Shown one piece after another: positions 43,456 through 53,724 of a stretch of 64,000 bases of DNA. The notes under the pieces are model-generated. The model made no database searches. It was not told the origin of the DNA and was given only the letters and a program-made list of their open reading frames with translations. Positions within the stretch are counted from its first letter, which is position 1, and every line of letters begins with the position of its first letter. The translations under genes were made by a program, and so were the position numbers. The stretch is from Batkoa obscura. Its lineage: Eukaryota > Entomophthoromycota > Entomophthoromycetes > Entomophthorales > Batkoaceae. Location of the stretch: the NCBI GenBank assembly GCA_030770535.1, contig JASVEC010000010.1:1178001-1242000 (forward strand), given 5' to 3'.

Positions 43456-46191
43456 ATGTTTCAAGAAGAGATAAAGTACGAAAAAATAAAGAAGAGTGTT
43501 CTTCTAGGAAAGGGTAGTTTTGGCAAAGTATACAAGTGTAATTATGAAGGTTTTACATGTGCATTAAAGACTTTAGTTGCAACGGATAGGTTGAGGGAAC
43601 AACAGAGAAAAAAATATGCAGATAGTTTACGTTTAGAAGCTAAAACATTAGCTAAGCTTGGTCGTTGTGAAAACATTGTTCAATATATTGGTACTTGTAT
43701 TGATCCAAAACAACGTCTCTGTGTGCTTATGGAGTTTGTCAATGGTAAAAATTTGGCCAAGTTTATTGAAGATGAGCTACCCTTCCACCCATGGTCGCTT
43801 CGTGACAACATTACTTTAGATATTGCTAAGGGGGTTGCTTATATCCATAGTAAAAATATCATCCATCGAGACCTTAAAGCCGAAAATATTCTCATAGATA
43901 ACGAAGACCATTTTAAAGCTAAAATCGCTGATTTTGGTGTAGCAAAAGTTTCTGAAGAAGTTCGTGGTACTATTGAAACGTTCTCTGGAGCTGGTACTCC
44001 TCCATGGATGGCTCCAGAATTGTTTTTAAATAGTAAAGCGCTTCCTAGTAAAAAAACAGATATGTATTCTTTTGGTATGATTATGTGGGAAATGGCAAGT
44101 GGTAAAAGGCCATATGAAGATAAAACAAAGGGTGAGCTCCGTCATATGAAAGAAAAAGGTATTATAGAACCTGTTCCTCCTACTGTTCCTCCTACCTACG
44201 AACGTCTTTTACGCAGATGTATGGATCTTGATCCCGAAAACCGCCCTGATTCAACTGAGATTGCTGACTTTCTTAAGCGGGGCCGTCTTAATAAGGATAA
44301 CTATGAAACCAATATCTGTATTCAAGATGATGATGATTTAGCCACATTATTATTAGTTGATGTCGAACGTGCAAATCAAATTAAAAGGCCAGAACGTCCA
44401 GTTGATTTTGACAATAGTAACTTGATGGAGGATAGTGATAGTGATGAAGATAATGAAGATTATCATGGATCCAAATTGGAAAATCTTATTTCATCATTTA
44501 CTCAAGGAAATGAGGAAGTTCGTGATAGGCTTATTGAAGAATATGATGTCAATCCTGATGATCCAACCTCTTTAGAATTATCTTTAGGTAACGTACATTA
44601 TAATGGACACCGTGTTCCAGTAAATTATGATGTAGCAGTCAAACATTATGAAAAAGCTTTAGAACTTGGAAGCAATGAAGCAGTTTTGAAATTAGGCATA
44701 TGCTACAAGACTGGTAATGGTAAACCCCTTGACCTTGAAAAAGCTTTTGGACTTTTCCAAAAGGCAGATAAGAATCAAGTTGCAGGTGTTAAAAGTCATA
44801 TTGGTGAATGCTATTTCCATGGTCGTGGGGTTGATTCAAATATAGATGAAGCCATTAAAGCTTTCCGTGATGGTGCATCTGAGAATGATGCAGTTTGTCA
44901 TTTTTATTTAGGTAGATGTTATTATTCTGGTTTGGGCTTACCAAAAGATTTCCAAAAAGCTGTTAAACATTTTGCTTCTGCTGCTCGTCAAGGTCATGCT
45001 GAAGCCCAGCTTAACATTGGTATCGTTCATAAGATGGGTATCACTAAGCCACCAGATGATGTTGAAGCCTTCCGTTGGTTCCTTAAATCTGCCGAGCAAG
45101 GTAATGCTACAGCACAAAACAACGTTGGATCATGCTATTATTTTGGTGTTGGCATAAATCAAAACCTTTCTTCTGCTGTTAAATGGTTTAAAGCTTCTGC
45201 CAATCAAGGAAATACAGGTGGCATGCATAATATTGCAGACTGTTATTTGAATGGCAAAGGTGTTGAAAAAGATGAGAAGGCTGCCTTTGATTGGTTCCTT
45301 AAAGCTGCTACCCTAGGTCATGGTTTAGCTCAAAGTACGCTTGCAAATATTTATTTATCTGGAAATGTTGTTTCCCGTGATGTAGATAAGGCATTTGAGT
45401 GGTTTAAAGCTTCAGCTGAAACTGGTAATGTACAAGGACAATATGGTTTAGGTGTTTGTTATAGAGATGGACTTGGAACTATTAAAAATTATGAGTTAGC
45501 CATGAGGTCTTTAGAAACCGCTGCTGATCAAGGTTCGCCACAAGCCCAAATCGCATTAGCGCTCCTTCATTTGGATCGTAATAATATAAGCCCTAGTAGA
45601 GATGAGCATCAAGCTTTCCGTTGGTTCCACACTGCAGCAGAAACTAATGACTCAAATGCTCAATTCCATCTTGGACGTTGTTATGTTATGGGTATCGGTA
45701 TAGATAAAGATGAGCGTAAAGGGTTCCAATGTCTTCTAAAATCAGCGAATCAAGGTCATGTTGAAGCACAAAACACACTTGGTTCATGTTATTACCAAGG
45801 TCTTGGTACCCCAACTGATTATAATGAAGCAGTATCGTGGTTCATGAAAGCTTCCCAATCCGGACATGCACTTGCTGAATTTAATTTGGCAGAATGTTAT
45901 CTTAAAGGTAGAGGAGTTGAACAATCCACAGCTTTAGCTGTGGACTGGTACCGTAAATCTGCAGAGCATAATCACCCCAATGCACAATTTGTTTTAGGAT
46001 CGATGTACGATAAAGGACAAGGAGTTCCAGTTGATATTGAGGCAGCTTTAAGGTACTATAGATTAGCCGCGCATAAAATTCCACAAGCACAAAGGCGTAT
46101 TGATATGATTACCGCACGTATAACAAAACCTCTACCAGAACCAGTTGCCCCACCTCAACAACGTGAAGGAGAGTGCTGTCTAATCCTCTAA
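43456..46191 (+). CDS. Kinase-Sel1 repeat protein with CaaX box, paralog 3
   Basis: This single-exon protein has 911 residues. The kinase domain lies at about residues 10-275. It has Gly loop GKGSFGKV, K38 (CALKTL), HRDLKAEN with D139, DFG with D159 and WMAPEL, so all catalytic residues are present. An acidic linker (EDSDSDEDNEDYHG) leads to fourteen Sel1 repeats from about residue 375 to 890. Repeat 6 is QNNVGSCYYFGVG, at the same rank as in the paralogs. The end is REGECCLIL: a CaaX box with an extra Cys before it that could be palmitoylated. Codon choice is richer in C-ending codons than in its neighbours, which hints at higher expression. A role as a membrane-bound signalling scaffold is inferred. 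Confidence 0.93.
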   Translation: MFQEEIKYEKIKKSVLLGKGSFGKVYKCNYEGFTCALKTLVATDRLREQQRKKYADSLRLEAKTLAKLGRCENIVQYIGTCIDPKQRLCVLMEFVNGKNLAKFIEDELPFHPWSLRDNITLDIAKGVAYIHSKNIIHRDLKAENILIDNEDHFKAKIADFGVAKVSEEVRGTIETFSGAGTPPWMAPELFLNSKALPSKKTDMYSFGMIMWEMASGKRPYEDKTKGELRHMKEKGIIEPVPPTVPPTYERLLRRCMDLDPENRPDSTEIADFLKRGRLNKDNYETNICIQDDDDLATLLLVDVERANQIKRPERPVDFDNSNLMEDSDSDEDNEDYHGSKLENLISSFTQGNEEVRDRLIEEYDVNPDDPTSLELSLGNVHYNGHRVPVNYDVAVKHYEKALELGSNEAVLKLGICYKTGNGKPLDLEKAFGLFQKADKNQVAGVKSHIGECYFHGRGVDSNIDEAIKAFRDGASENDAVCHFYLGRCYYSGLGLPKDFQKAVKHFASAARQGHAEAQLNIGIVHKMGITKPPDDVEAFRWFLKSAEQGNATAQNNVGSCYYFGVGINQNLSSAVKWFKASANQGNTGGMHNIADCYLNGKGVEKDEKAAFDWFLKAATLGHGLAQSTLANIYLSGNVVSRDVDKAFEWFKASAETGNVQGQYGLGVCYRDGLGTIKNYELAMRSLETAADQGSPQAQIALALLHLDRNNISPSRDEHQAFRWFHTAAETNDSNAQFHLGRCYVMGIGIDKDERKGFQCLLKSANQGHVEAQNTLGSCYYQGLGTPTDYNEAVSWFMKASQSGHALAEFNLAECYLKGRGVEQSTALAVDWYRKSAEHNHPNAQFVLGSMYDKGQGVPVDIEAALRYYRLAAHKIPQAQRRIDMITARITKPLPEPVAPPQQREGECCLIL

Positions 46192-46752
46192 AGTGTAGAG
46201 GATAGAGACAGATTCAACTAATCCAATTTTTAAAACCGTATATACAAATAGTCATAATAATTTTTGCAAGTTTTGGGCTGATGAATACATTACTTTAATT
46301 TAGCTCTTTAACTTATTTCAACTTTCATTAAAATAAATTGAATAATTTACACATTTTGTTATTTAAATAAAATAAATATATTAATGATAGATAAAACTAA
46401 TTTAATAAAAACCGAATGTGCTAATAATATTTTGAAAATGTATAGGTACTTTATATATATTAGAACTAAATCAAATTAAATTAAGCTATTGATGAAGAAT
46501 ATCATATTACTTAAACTAAATTATTATTATACTCAACCTTGATTAAAAAATGTAATTATAGAATAAGTTCATAATAATCATTTTTATAAAAGTTTATAAT
46601 CTAACAAGATTTAATATTCATACTGACTAATTATAGATATCAATATTTAATAAAACCTATTACTTGATGATACAGAATCTTAGCAAAAATAGCTCTGACT
46701 GATAAAATATACTTTAATGGTCAGATTAACCTATTAGAGCTTAAATAAAATC
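46192..46752. other. Intergenic, no gene seen
   Basis: AT-rich DNA after the kinase-Sel1 gene. Confidence 0.6.
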
Positions 46753-46859
46753 CATATGAGGATATATTTTTGTGTTTAAGAATTTTACTAATAATTTTTC
46801 CATTCAATAGCGCTTAAGAGATGGAAAAAGTAATGAAGCCGAAAAAAACACTCCCATAT
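46753..46859 (-). mobile_element. MITE copy 12
   Basis: Ends CATATGAGGAT and ACTCCCATATG, core ATTCAATAGCGCTTAAGAG. Confidence 0.9.
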
Positions 46860-47305
46860 GCTTACTATTTTTCTTAGTAAATAGCAATACAATCAAAAAA
46901 ACTATATTAAAACTAACTGCATTTGTATAAAAAATGACTTGTTTGTAGTTCAATAAGCTTAATAGAGTTTATTTAATACTAAAGCATTTTGTGAAACCTT
47001 CCATTCCCCCTCCCTATTACAATTATTTTTACTTTGTAATGATCAAATTACTAACTATCCTATTTACAAATCAAACATTCCATTTATTTATGTCTCCTAT
47101 CTTAAACTTATCAATTGAATCTTCCTTTAAACAAATATTGCTGTCAAAGCTTAAAAATTAGTAAAATAATGAAATAAAATTAAGTTAAATATCTTTAATA
47201 AGAGCAAGATATTGACTCCCAAATGATATAGTTACTTTAATACCTTGGTATGCCGTGAGAGTCGTTTACGCTAATAAACGAACAAACAAACGTCAATAAA
47301 AACGC
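46860..47305. other. Intergenic, no gene seen
   Basis: 3' flank of the uL1 gene; AT-rich with no coding signal. Confidence 0.6.
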
Positions 47306-48065
47306 TTAGTAAAGACGTTGTGGAGCACCCATAGTGGATTTGATGAAAAGAGATTTAACGTTTTGCCAGTTCTTCTTAAGAAGGGAGACTAAGAAGTTAA
47401 CAGACATCATGATGTTGGTAACAATGTCATCTTGTTCCATATTAACGTGACCGACGGCAACGGCTAAGCAAAGAACTTTCTTTAATTGGAATTTGATGGT
47501 GGAACGAAGTTCATCAGCTTTATCACTCAAGTTATCGTTGTGAGATACTGGGGTTGGGAATTTACCAGCTTTATGGAGACCTGGGCCTAAAAGACGAGGA
47601 ATTAATTTGATAAGAGCTTCACTGGCTAAGAAAGCATCGTATTTCTTAGCAAGTTTCTTGATGAGTTTCTTGTTCTTGTTGAGTTTCTTAAGATCATCAA
47701 CGGACATGGTTTCTAAACCAACTTCTTTAGCTTGTTCACAATGGAAAGCATCACCTAAAACACAGACGCTCATCTTTGGACGAGGAATGTTAGGGAGCTT
47801 TAAGGTACCACTGAAACGCTTATCACGTTGAGGATCGTAATTCTTTAAACCGATTTGGAGTTCAATAGTTTCAGTAAAGTTACGTTTCTTTTCTTGAGAA
47901 CCTTCAAGAATTTTAGATACGGCTTCTCTCACGGCTGCGACGGATACTTTGCTATAAATTAATTAATTAATATCATCCTTAAGTCATTTGGTATTCGATA
48001 TTATTTCAGTTTGGTTGGCCTTTATTTTATCTTCTTTGTTTAATTAGATGGATGTATTACCTCAT
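47306..48065 (-). CDS. RPL10A: Ribosomal protein uL1 (L10a), large subunit, cytosolic
   Basis: The long exon 47951-47306 encodes [19 protein letters not shown] onward to the end [19 protein letters not shown] five-base first exon (ATGAG, 48065-48061) is followed by a 108-base intron. Joining them gives [16 protein letters not shown] and 216 residues, the usual eukaryotic length. uL1 forms the L1 stalk at the E site of the 60S subunit. The family identity is beyond doubt from [18 protein letters not shown] and [15 protein letters not shown]. Codon bias is strong, as expected for a highly expressed ribosomal protein gene. An ATG-plus-few-bases first exon is common in fungal ribosomal protein genes. 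Confidence 0.96.
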
Positions 48066-48747
48066 CTTTTAAATATAGATTAAGTCAAGAGGGACAGATT
48101 AGCTTTCAACTTTAGAGTACTTTAGGAAAGGCAGGAATCTACCTAGATGATGCCATTGATTGGCTGAAAAATCATTGTTCTATTGGTCAATATACTACTA
48201 TAATGAAATAATACTCAAATGTGTGTAGATTTTCTTTTTTTAACTATTTTAAAAAAATCAAAATGTTAAGAAATCATTAAAATGGAATATTGAAAGTTAC
48301 TCAAATACAAAGAAATCAATAATCAATATGACATTTTGGAAAAAATCAAGACCAAAGCCATAAAATCAAAAGTATAATTATGGCAATATAAACACTGCTT
48401 AAAAATTGTTATGACTATTCAATGAATTAATCTTTAAACTTAAATAGTAATACTAAGACTTATATGTCATAACAACTCATCAATAAGCAATAAATTTAAC
48501 ATGATTTACTTTTTAAATTGTACTTGAAAAATTAATTTTAGTTAATTTTTCTTGTTATTAGCACCAGTGCATTTAACTTATAAATTTAGATTTCGTAAAA
48601 TATATTTTAATTTCAAGTCATAAAAACTTTGGATCCAAAGAGTTAGGTCAATCGACTTAGATGAAAGAGATTAAAGAGTATATAAAAGTTACAATAATGT
48701 AATACTAAACAGATTTATTTTTCTAATAAAAAACATTACTATATACT
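48066..48747. other. Intergenic, promoter region of uL1 and of the four-helix protein
   Basis: Shared divergent upstream region. No motif could be assigned with confidence. Confidence 0.5.
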
Positions 48748-49146
48748 ATGAGCGATTTACTATTGACCTGTTTGACAGCTACTATTTCTTTGTTTGCCAT
48801 CATCTATACTCTATTGCTAGATGCAACCTTCATAGAGTTGAAGTACTTTACATTTATAAAAAATATGAAGGTGTATATATCTTTGGTAACGTTGATATTT
48901 GGGTTGATTTATGCGGAAAAAGAAAATATATTAAAAAAGCAAAACAACTTATTAGTTTATATGTTGTTAAACGATAACTTGATTCAATTTTACAGTTTTC
49001 TTTTATTTAGTGAAATATGGCTTTTGTTCTCAATCGAATCAATAACGTTTTATTTTTTAGCTAGTAATTACTTTTTTATACTATATTTCATTCTTTCTAC
49101 TTCTGTTTGTACTATTTCGCTGATTGCTGCGTTGACTAAGCCTTAA
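48748..49146 (+). CDS. Four-helix membrane protein, paralog A
   Basis: This 132-residue single-exon protein has about four hydrophobic helices with few charges, two in each half. It shares a frame of motifs with the convergent gene at 49310-49738: 'LI.GLIY.EKE.I', then 'LLNDNLI..Y.FLL...W' and a Ser/Thr-rich last helix. The conserved EKEN and NDN residues lie in the loop between helices 2 and 3. The family is not recognised. The pair lies tail to tail and probably arose by inverted local duplication long ago. A small channel, or a subunit of a membrane complex, is possible but unsupported. Confidence 0.7.
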   Translation: MSDLLLTCLTATISLFAIIYTLLLDATFIELKYFTFIKNMKVYISLVTLIFGLIYAEKENILKKQNNLLVYMLLNDNLIQFYSFLLFSEIWLLFSIESITFYFLASNYFFILYFILSTSVCTISLIAALTKP

Positions 49147-49309
49147 CTACCTACTAACAAACAGTTATCTTAAAATCTATAGATTGTATATATGGCTCTT
49201 ATACGGCCCATAATAAGCTTTTCACAGATTATTTTTTTATATCCCAAAAGCTGAAAAAGAATAAATACAGATTAATATATTTAGATTTTAGAATTACAAT
49301 TTTGTTTTA

Positions 49310-49738
49310 TTAAATATTAGTAAATAAGGCTTTAAAACAGCAAGATAAAGAGAGTACAGTGGAAGTAGATAGATTCAGTAGAATCAGATAAAAACCTTGA
49401 TCAAAATTAAACGTATAGGCTAAAGCAGCTTCTAATGCCAAAATAAACCATAATTGAGCTAACAAGAAGTAATAATATCGAGTTATTAAATTATCATTTA
49501 ACAATCTACTTAAAAACAGATGCTCGAGTCTTTTAACTATATATTCTTTTTCAATATATATCAAACCGCTTATTATCGTTAGTATTCCAATCCATTGCTT
49601 TAATTTATCAAAGCCTAATAGCGAACTTAAACTAAAATTATGATCTGAATTTTCAAGTAAGAAATCTAAGTTTAAGCTGTAAAGAATGCTTAAAATAGTG
49701 ATCGTGGAAGTAATACCACTTTGTATTATTGGATTCAT
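49310..49738 (-). CDS. Four-helix membrane protein, paralog B
   Basis: This 142-residue protein has the same four-helix plan as paralog A. It keeps ISGLIYIEKEYI and LLNDNLITRYYYFLLAQLW. Paralog B has a slightly longer loop after the first helix (ENSDHNFSLSSLLG). Retained length and shared loop motifs in two diverged copies argue that both genes are real. The stops of the two genes are about 160 bases apart. No known family is recognised. Confidence 0.7.
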   Translation of the reverse strand: MNPIIQSGITSTITILSILYSLNLDFLLENSDHNFSLSSLLGFDKLKQWIGILTIISGLIYIEKEYIVKRLEHLFLSRLLNDNLITRYYYFLLAQLWFILALEAALAYTFNFDQGFYLILLNLSTSTVLSLSCCFKALFTNI

Positions 49739-50187
49739 TTTAATTTATATTATTTTACTTTGGGATATTTTGTTTGTTTATATATTTTTTTTGTTCTTAT
49801 GGTCTTTAGAATTAATTAGGTTATCTTATGAGCTTAATTGAATTTACATTAGAATGAATGAGTTCCACCCCCCTAAATTCTCTCAAACTATGCTACTTAA
49901 TGCATATTAAATCCTGCATTATTTGAATTATATTATTTGTTATCTTAGCATTTTGACAATGTTAATATTTAGGTGTCAACAAAGTTTTGATAATATGATA
50001 GTTAAATATTATATACTATCATAGATATACTTAGTATGTATTTTAATTTTTGAATAGAGCAGGTTAAACTTTAAGCTAGTAAAATTACACCCCATTTATT
50101 ATGGTTCTAGAATATAAAATGACTGTTTTGACACCTTTTAGTCTAATATAGAATTTTTACAAACTAACTTTCCAGGTGTTACAGATT
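49739..50187. other. Intergenic, no gene seen
   Basis: AT-rich upstream region of paralog B. Confidence 0.6.
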
Positions 50188-50316
50188 TATTGTGACTTAA
50201 TTAACCTATAATTTAAGAATAAAACTTTGACGAACTATTAAAATACAACACTATGGAAGATTTTGATAATTCGTCAAAGTTTTATTCTTAAACCATAGAT
50301 TAATTAAGTCACAATA
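50188..50316. repeat. Long near-perfect hairpin (about 53 bp stem, 22-base loop)
   Basis: The left arm runs TATTGTGACTTAATTAAC.. to AAACTTTGACGAACTATTA and returns as GATAATTCGTCAAAG..TTAATTAAGTCACAATA. Only about five mismatches are visible along the stem. A transcript from either strand would fold into a small-RNA-precursor-like hairpin. A small foldback transposon is an equal alternative. Confidence 0.85.
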
Positions 50317-50904
50317 GAGTTATAATATGCGTAACCAACCTTAAAGAGATTGACAAATGTAGTTTAGGATTTTGCATTATTTTAAAGAAAATTCTAATTG
50401 TTGAATTTCAAAGTATCTATTGTCTAGAACTTTGAAAGGCATAAGCATCAGCTGGTGTTTGTTTGATGTAAAAATGATAGAATCAAGATTTCATATTTTG
50501 AATCAGAAGTTATCGATATACCTCTAATATGGTTTTTTAGTCATTCCATATTAAATAAATTATTTTTAGAATATAGAAACAATTATTAATTACTACTAAA
50601 CTGTTCACTTTTTTGATTTTATATTAATATTCTTTTACCTTTAAAATCTTAAAAACTGATTGCTTATAAAATGCTATGACTATGAGTGAATTTATAAACT
50701 TAGTTGAAGTCAAAACGGTTGTGGTTTAGGCTTTACTTTCCATAATCTGTATAATAATCTCCTATTTGTTACTTTGTTCATTTATAACATAAAGTAAAGA
50801 AAAGCTATCAATTGAATGTAAAGGAAAAAAATAAGAACAATTATTATCTGTGTACTATTTATGTTCAATTTGATTTTTACAAAACCAGTACTGGAAAAAA
50901 TTGA
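50317..50904. other. Intergenic, no gene seen
   Basis: AT-rich DNA between the hairpin and a degraded MITE. Confidence 0.6.
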
Positions 50905-50998
50905 GCCTTGGGTTTGAATTAATCCAGTATAAATTTTTCCGCTTAAATAGCGCTTAAAAATGAAAAAGATAATGAAGTCAAAAAAACACTCCCATATA
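50905..50998 (-). mobile_element. MITE copy 13 (left part degraded)
   Basis: Core GCTTAAATAGCGCTTAAAAA and right end ACTCCCATAT are clear. The left end is diverged or lost. Confidence 0.75.
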
Positions 50999-51590
50999 GT
51001 AATGTCTTTTTTATTGCTTTTTATTTTAAATACAATATAAAAAAGTTCTAAAAAAGCAATTAAATGCTGAAACAAAAAGCTATTTATATTTATTTTAGTT
51101 TTAAATATATCAAAATCACAAGACAATTTTTTTTTAAAAAAAATAATCAGAAATTTATTGTGTAAGTTACTATCATAAATAATAACAATAATACAAATAG
51201 GAAGGTATATATTATTAATTTAATATAAGATAAAATGAAAGAAATATAAGCATATGAAATTTAAATGTACGATTAGAAATATCGAATTTTAGTTTTAAAA
51301 ATTAATTGATTTAAAATTTCTATTATATAAGGATTATGAAAAGTTTTGAGAAAGTATTTACAACTTATAAGCAGGGTTTAAAAATTTATGAAAGTATAAT
51401 AATAAATAGCAGTGTATAAAAACTATCATATGATAAATTTTCAAGTTTTGTTTTGTTTTGTTTTGTTTTGTTTTCATTGTGCTGTTAAAAGTAGAAGTTT
51501 TAGTATAGAAAATTGATTCTTCTCGACATAATCTCATATATGTCAAACTACTTCTAAGCATTAATACTGTTAAAAATACAATATAAAATT
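50999..51590. other. Intergenic with TTTTG microsatellite
   Basis: A (TTTTG)n tract lies at about 51442-51474. No gene is seen; the open frame over it is chance. Confidence 0.6.
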
Positions 51591-51911
51591 TAATAAAAAT
51601 CCACTACATAGTAATTTTTACTTATCGATATCTAGTGTACTAATTTCACAATACGGGGATGTATTTCTGTGTTTAAGAATTTTGCTAATAATTTTTCTAA
51701 TAAAAATCCACTACATAGTAATTTTTACTTATCGATATCTAGTGTACTAATTTCACAATACGGGGATGTATTTCTGTGTTTAAGAATTTTGCTAATAATT
51801 TTTCTAATAAAAATCCACTACATAGTAATTTTTACTTATCGATATCTAGTGTACTAATTTCACAATACGGGGATGTATTTCTGTGTTTAAGAATTTTGCT
51901 AATAATTTTTC
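51591..51911. repeat. Tandem triplication, exact 107-base period
   Basis: Three copies start at 51591, 51698 and 51805 and read identically by eye. Each unit joins about 60 bases of flank (CCACTACATAGTAATTTTTA..) to the first 47 bases of a MITE. The repeat creates an incidental 62-codon frame. Exact identity suggests a recent event. Confidence 0.93.
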
Positions 51912-51965
51912 CGCTCAAATAGCGCTTAAGATGGAAAAAAGAAGCCAAAAAAAACACCCCCATAT
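51865..51965 (-). mobile_element. MITE copy 14
   Basis: Complete copy, with ends TACGGGGATGT and ACACCCCCATAT and core GCTCAAATAGCGCTTAAG. Its first 47 bases are also repeated at 51651-51697 and 51758-51804. Confidence 0.92.
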
Positions 51966-52792
51966 TCTATTGTGTATAGAAAAAGCTATAAATTCGCTTG
52001 GAAAACTGATAAATGTTTTTTATCGACTATATTTAAGGCTTTTGAACAGTTGATGCTTTTTTAATAGATACAGCGTAGTTTATATCTAAATGAAGTTTAA
52101 GAAACATAAAAATTTGGATTATTAAATAATAGGGAGGGTTTAGATTCATAATGAAATATTCTATCTGAGACATCTGAAAAGCTTAAATTTATCAATTTTT
52201 ATTAAAAACATTAAAAAGTTATACATAATTTGGTATTCTATTAATCAATTTATAATTTGTCTAATAATATAATGAATTAAAAGTAGCAACATAAAGCTAC
52301 AATGCAGCACTATTGTTCTGTACGTTTTGAAAATCAAGCGGCTTTGTATCAAGCGGACTTTGAGGGTAACCCATTGATAGTGATTTTAGATCAAAAGTTA
52401 ATCTTAATTGAAAAAAATTGGCTATTTATTAATATTTTAATATTTTTAAGTATTAGTAAAATTTAATTATAAAACTTTTCTTCATCCTTACATTTATTTT
52501 TAACCTTGATCTTGTTAAAGCTTTAAAACAAACAGTTATTATCTCATATAAATGGTTTACAAATGGCTATTGTTATGATTTAACATGAAACTTTATTATA
52601 TTAATAATTAAAGAGAGTCTTTTATATCAATGTTTAAATAGAACAACAATGGCCGAAGGAGCCTTTTTGAACTTGAAAGTCGAAACCTTAGCCTCTGAGT
52701 AAAAAAACAAATCATATTGATTTTGATATTATCAGTTTTATAGTATTATTAAACTTAGTTTTAACTGATTTTGCTAATAGGTTTTTAAAAAT
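51966..52792. other. Intergenic with small coding-like islands
   Basis: Two short GC-richer islands stand out: 52302-52365 (MQHYCSVRFENQAALYQADF) and 52645-52700 (after a TTTAAATAG acceptor). They do not join into a convincing gene, so no CDS is called. Confidence 0.35.
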
Positions 52793-52890
52793 AGGTGGGG
52801 AGTGTTTTTGGTTTTATCACTTTCCATTTTTAGGTGCTATTTGAGTGGAAAAACTATTAGTAAAATTCTTAAAAAATACATTCCCAGATA
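52793..52890 (+). mobile_element. MITE copy 15
   Basis: Core TTTAGGTGCTATTTGAGTGG with ends GTGGGGAGTG and ACATTCCCAGAT. Confidence 0.85.
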
Positions 52891-53724
52891 CTAATCCAAA
52901 AGGCTAACTTTGAATTTATATATATATAAGAAGGTGAAAGGGGAGTATGAAACGTAGTAGAAAACCTACTATATAAAATTCAAGATTATATTGATTACAG
53001 GCTTCTTTATTATAAAAATTAATGGGTGATAATTTCCAACTATATCATTTGTAAGAGTAAAAACGGATTAAATGCTCAAAAAAGTTAAGTGAAATGTATA
53101 AAACAGGTCGCTAATTATTACGAAAATTATCTTATCATATTTACGTGGTTTTCTTATCTTACCATGTCTATATAGGCTTAAAATACACTTATACTAAATT
53201 ATAATATACTTATATTAGCTTATCTCCTTTGCTTTAGTATAAGTTTAACTTAGTTTAACTTTTAATAGCATTTACTATTTAAATTCCTTTAATTTCTAAA
53301 GCCTTAATTTTTAAGCTCAATGAAAACATTACATCCTAATAATTTATTGGCTAGATAAAAAAGACTACGTATTATTGATCCAATTAAGGGATAAACATTA
53401 CTTTAATAATTACACTTCAGATCAATTGTAATATTGTAAATTACGTGGTCATTGTGATCAAATATAGTAAATACTTATGGACTATAACCAGGATGTTTAG
53501 ATCAAAAGTAACAAATTAGGCTTCAAATGTATATATACTGATAGATCTGTTTAAAATTGAAACCTTTTTTATTTAGGGTTATACAAAACAGAGATTATTG
53601 GTCAAAAAACGATCATTCAGTCTCATAAAATATAAAAGATTGGGAGTATTTTAAATCGTTATTCTTTTTCAATTTGCAAGTAAAATTTTAAACACAGATA
53701 TTAAATTTTCTAAAAAAGTCAAAG
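52891..53724. other. Intergenic, upstream region of Argonaute
   Basis: AT-rich DNA. No coding exon is seen. A TATA-like box is listed separately. Confidence 0.6.
53631..53638 (+). promoter_or_regulatory. TATA-like box of the Argonaute gene
   Basis: TATAAAAG about 90 bases before the ATG at 53725. Motif and spacing only. Confidence 0.4.

Noticed and set aside
51669-51857. Open frame of 62 codons in the tandem repeat
   Set aside because: It is simply the 107-base unit and MITE ends read in frame.
52302-52700. Two small coding-like islands that might be exons
   Set aside because: They do not join in phase into a credible protein, and the implied intron of about 275 bases is far longer than others here.
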